A stretch of DNA of 24,448 bases. Origin: an uncultured Christensenella sp. (GTDB lineage: Bacteria; Bacillota; Clostridia; Christensenellales; Borkfalkiaceae). The DNA lies in contig CAJUHC010000021.1 in the NCBI GenBank assembly GCA_910586345.1, positions 1 through 24,448 of the forward strand, written 5' to 3'. Positions 24,394 through 24,448 of this stretch are shown one piece after another (position 1 is the first letter of the stretch; every line of letters starts with the position of its first letter). A program made the position numbers and the translations under genes. The notes below the pieces were generated by a model that worked only from the letters and a program-made list of their open reading frames with translations, searched no databases and was not told the origin of the DNA.

Positions 24394-24448
24394 GCAGGTG
24401 TCGCCTATCGGTATGGCGTCAGCTTCCCAAGCTGATTTCGGCGGGTCC
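24394..24448 (+). tRNA. tRNA-Gly (anticodon CCC), 3' end beyond the window
   Basis: The cloverleaf can be followed to the T-arm: acceptor 5' strand GCAGGTG (24394-24400), U8, D-arm with GCC/GGC stem and A14, G18-G19, A21, then G26. The anticodon stem is TCAGC/GCTGA around the loop TTCCCAA, with CCC at 24426-24428. A five-base variable region and the T-stem strand GCGGG follow before the edge. The first T-loop bases read TCC rather than the usual TTC, and position 9 is C, so it is slightly atypical. About 20 bases are missing. An extended -10 (TG-T-TATATT, -10 hexamer 24373-24378) about 15 bases upstream may be its promoter, but its -35 is poor. Confidence 0.75.

Noticed and set aside
1..24448. 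CRISPR arrays, insertion sequences, prophage or toxin-antitoxin genes
   Set aside because: No direct-repeat arrays, transposase-like or phage-like proteins were seen on either strand; the genes are core metabolism and translation.

Overview
The window is a compact, almost entirely plus-strand run of housekeeping genes from a member of the Bacillota, most likely an uncultured member of class Clostridia. This is inferred from three things: the block around rimP-nusA-ylxR-ylxQ-infB-rbfA, the long single-chain PurL of the kind I associate with Clostridia and streptococci, and a PolC-derived protein at the classical polC position. I cannot place it to genus. Genes overlap or sit a few bases apart. 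No gap between genes exceeds about 130 bases, and I see no insertion sequence, phage gene or CRISPR array.

Layout. (1) Positions 1-8069 are the distal part of a purine operon: purM (5' end cut by the window edge), purN, purH, purD and purL. These cover FGAM synthesis, AIR synthesis, both formyl-transfer steps, PRA-to-GAR ligation and IMP closure. (2) 8088-11167 hold nrdR (ribonucleotide reductase repressor), ispG (isoprenoid MEP pathway) and an unusual 510-residue protein. That protein has the N-terminal region, OB fold and DEDDh exonuclease of PolC but no PHP or polymerase domain. (3) A strong-looking promoter at 11171-11199 and a hairpin leader precede the translation/transcription operon rimP, nusA, ylxR, ylxQ, infB, rbfA, nrnA, truB, ribF, followed by an endonuclease IV-like TIM-barrel gene. 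(4) A second consensus promoter (19941-19969) starts an M24 peptidase, efp, dtd and a PhnP-like metallo-beta-lactamase-fold gene. This unit ends at a long bidirectional terminator (22981-23015). (5) Converging from the right on the minus strand is an unrecognised 417-residue protein with a ferritin-like di-iron residue pattern. Upstream of it, a divergently placed tRNA-Gly(CCC) runs off the window edge.

Most of the window is ordinary core metabolism and translation. The part most worth attention is the PolC-derived protein. It keeps all five DEDDh catalytic residues, has a possible sliding-clamp-binding pentapeptide (QADMF) between its OB fold and exonuclease, and sits in the usual polC position with the polymerase part absent. 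The next most interesting items are the ferritin-like protein, the endonuclease IV paralogue lacking one canonical metal ligand, and hairpins in the rimP leader and ahead of the PhnP-like gene.
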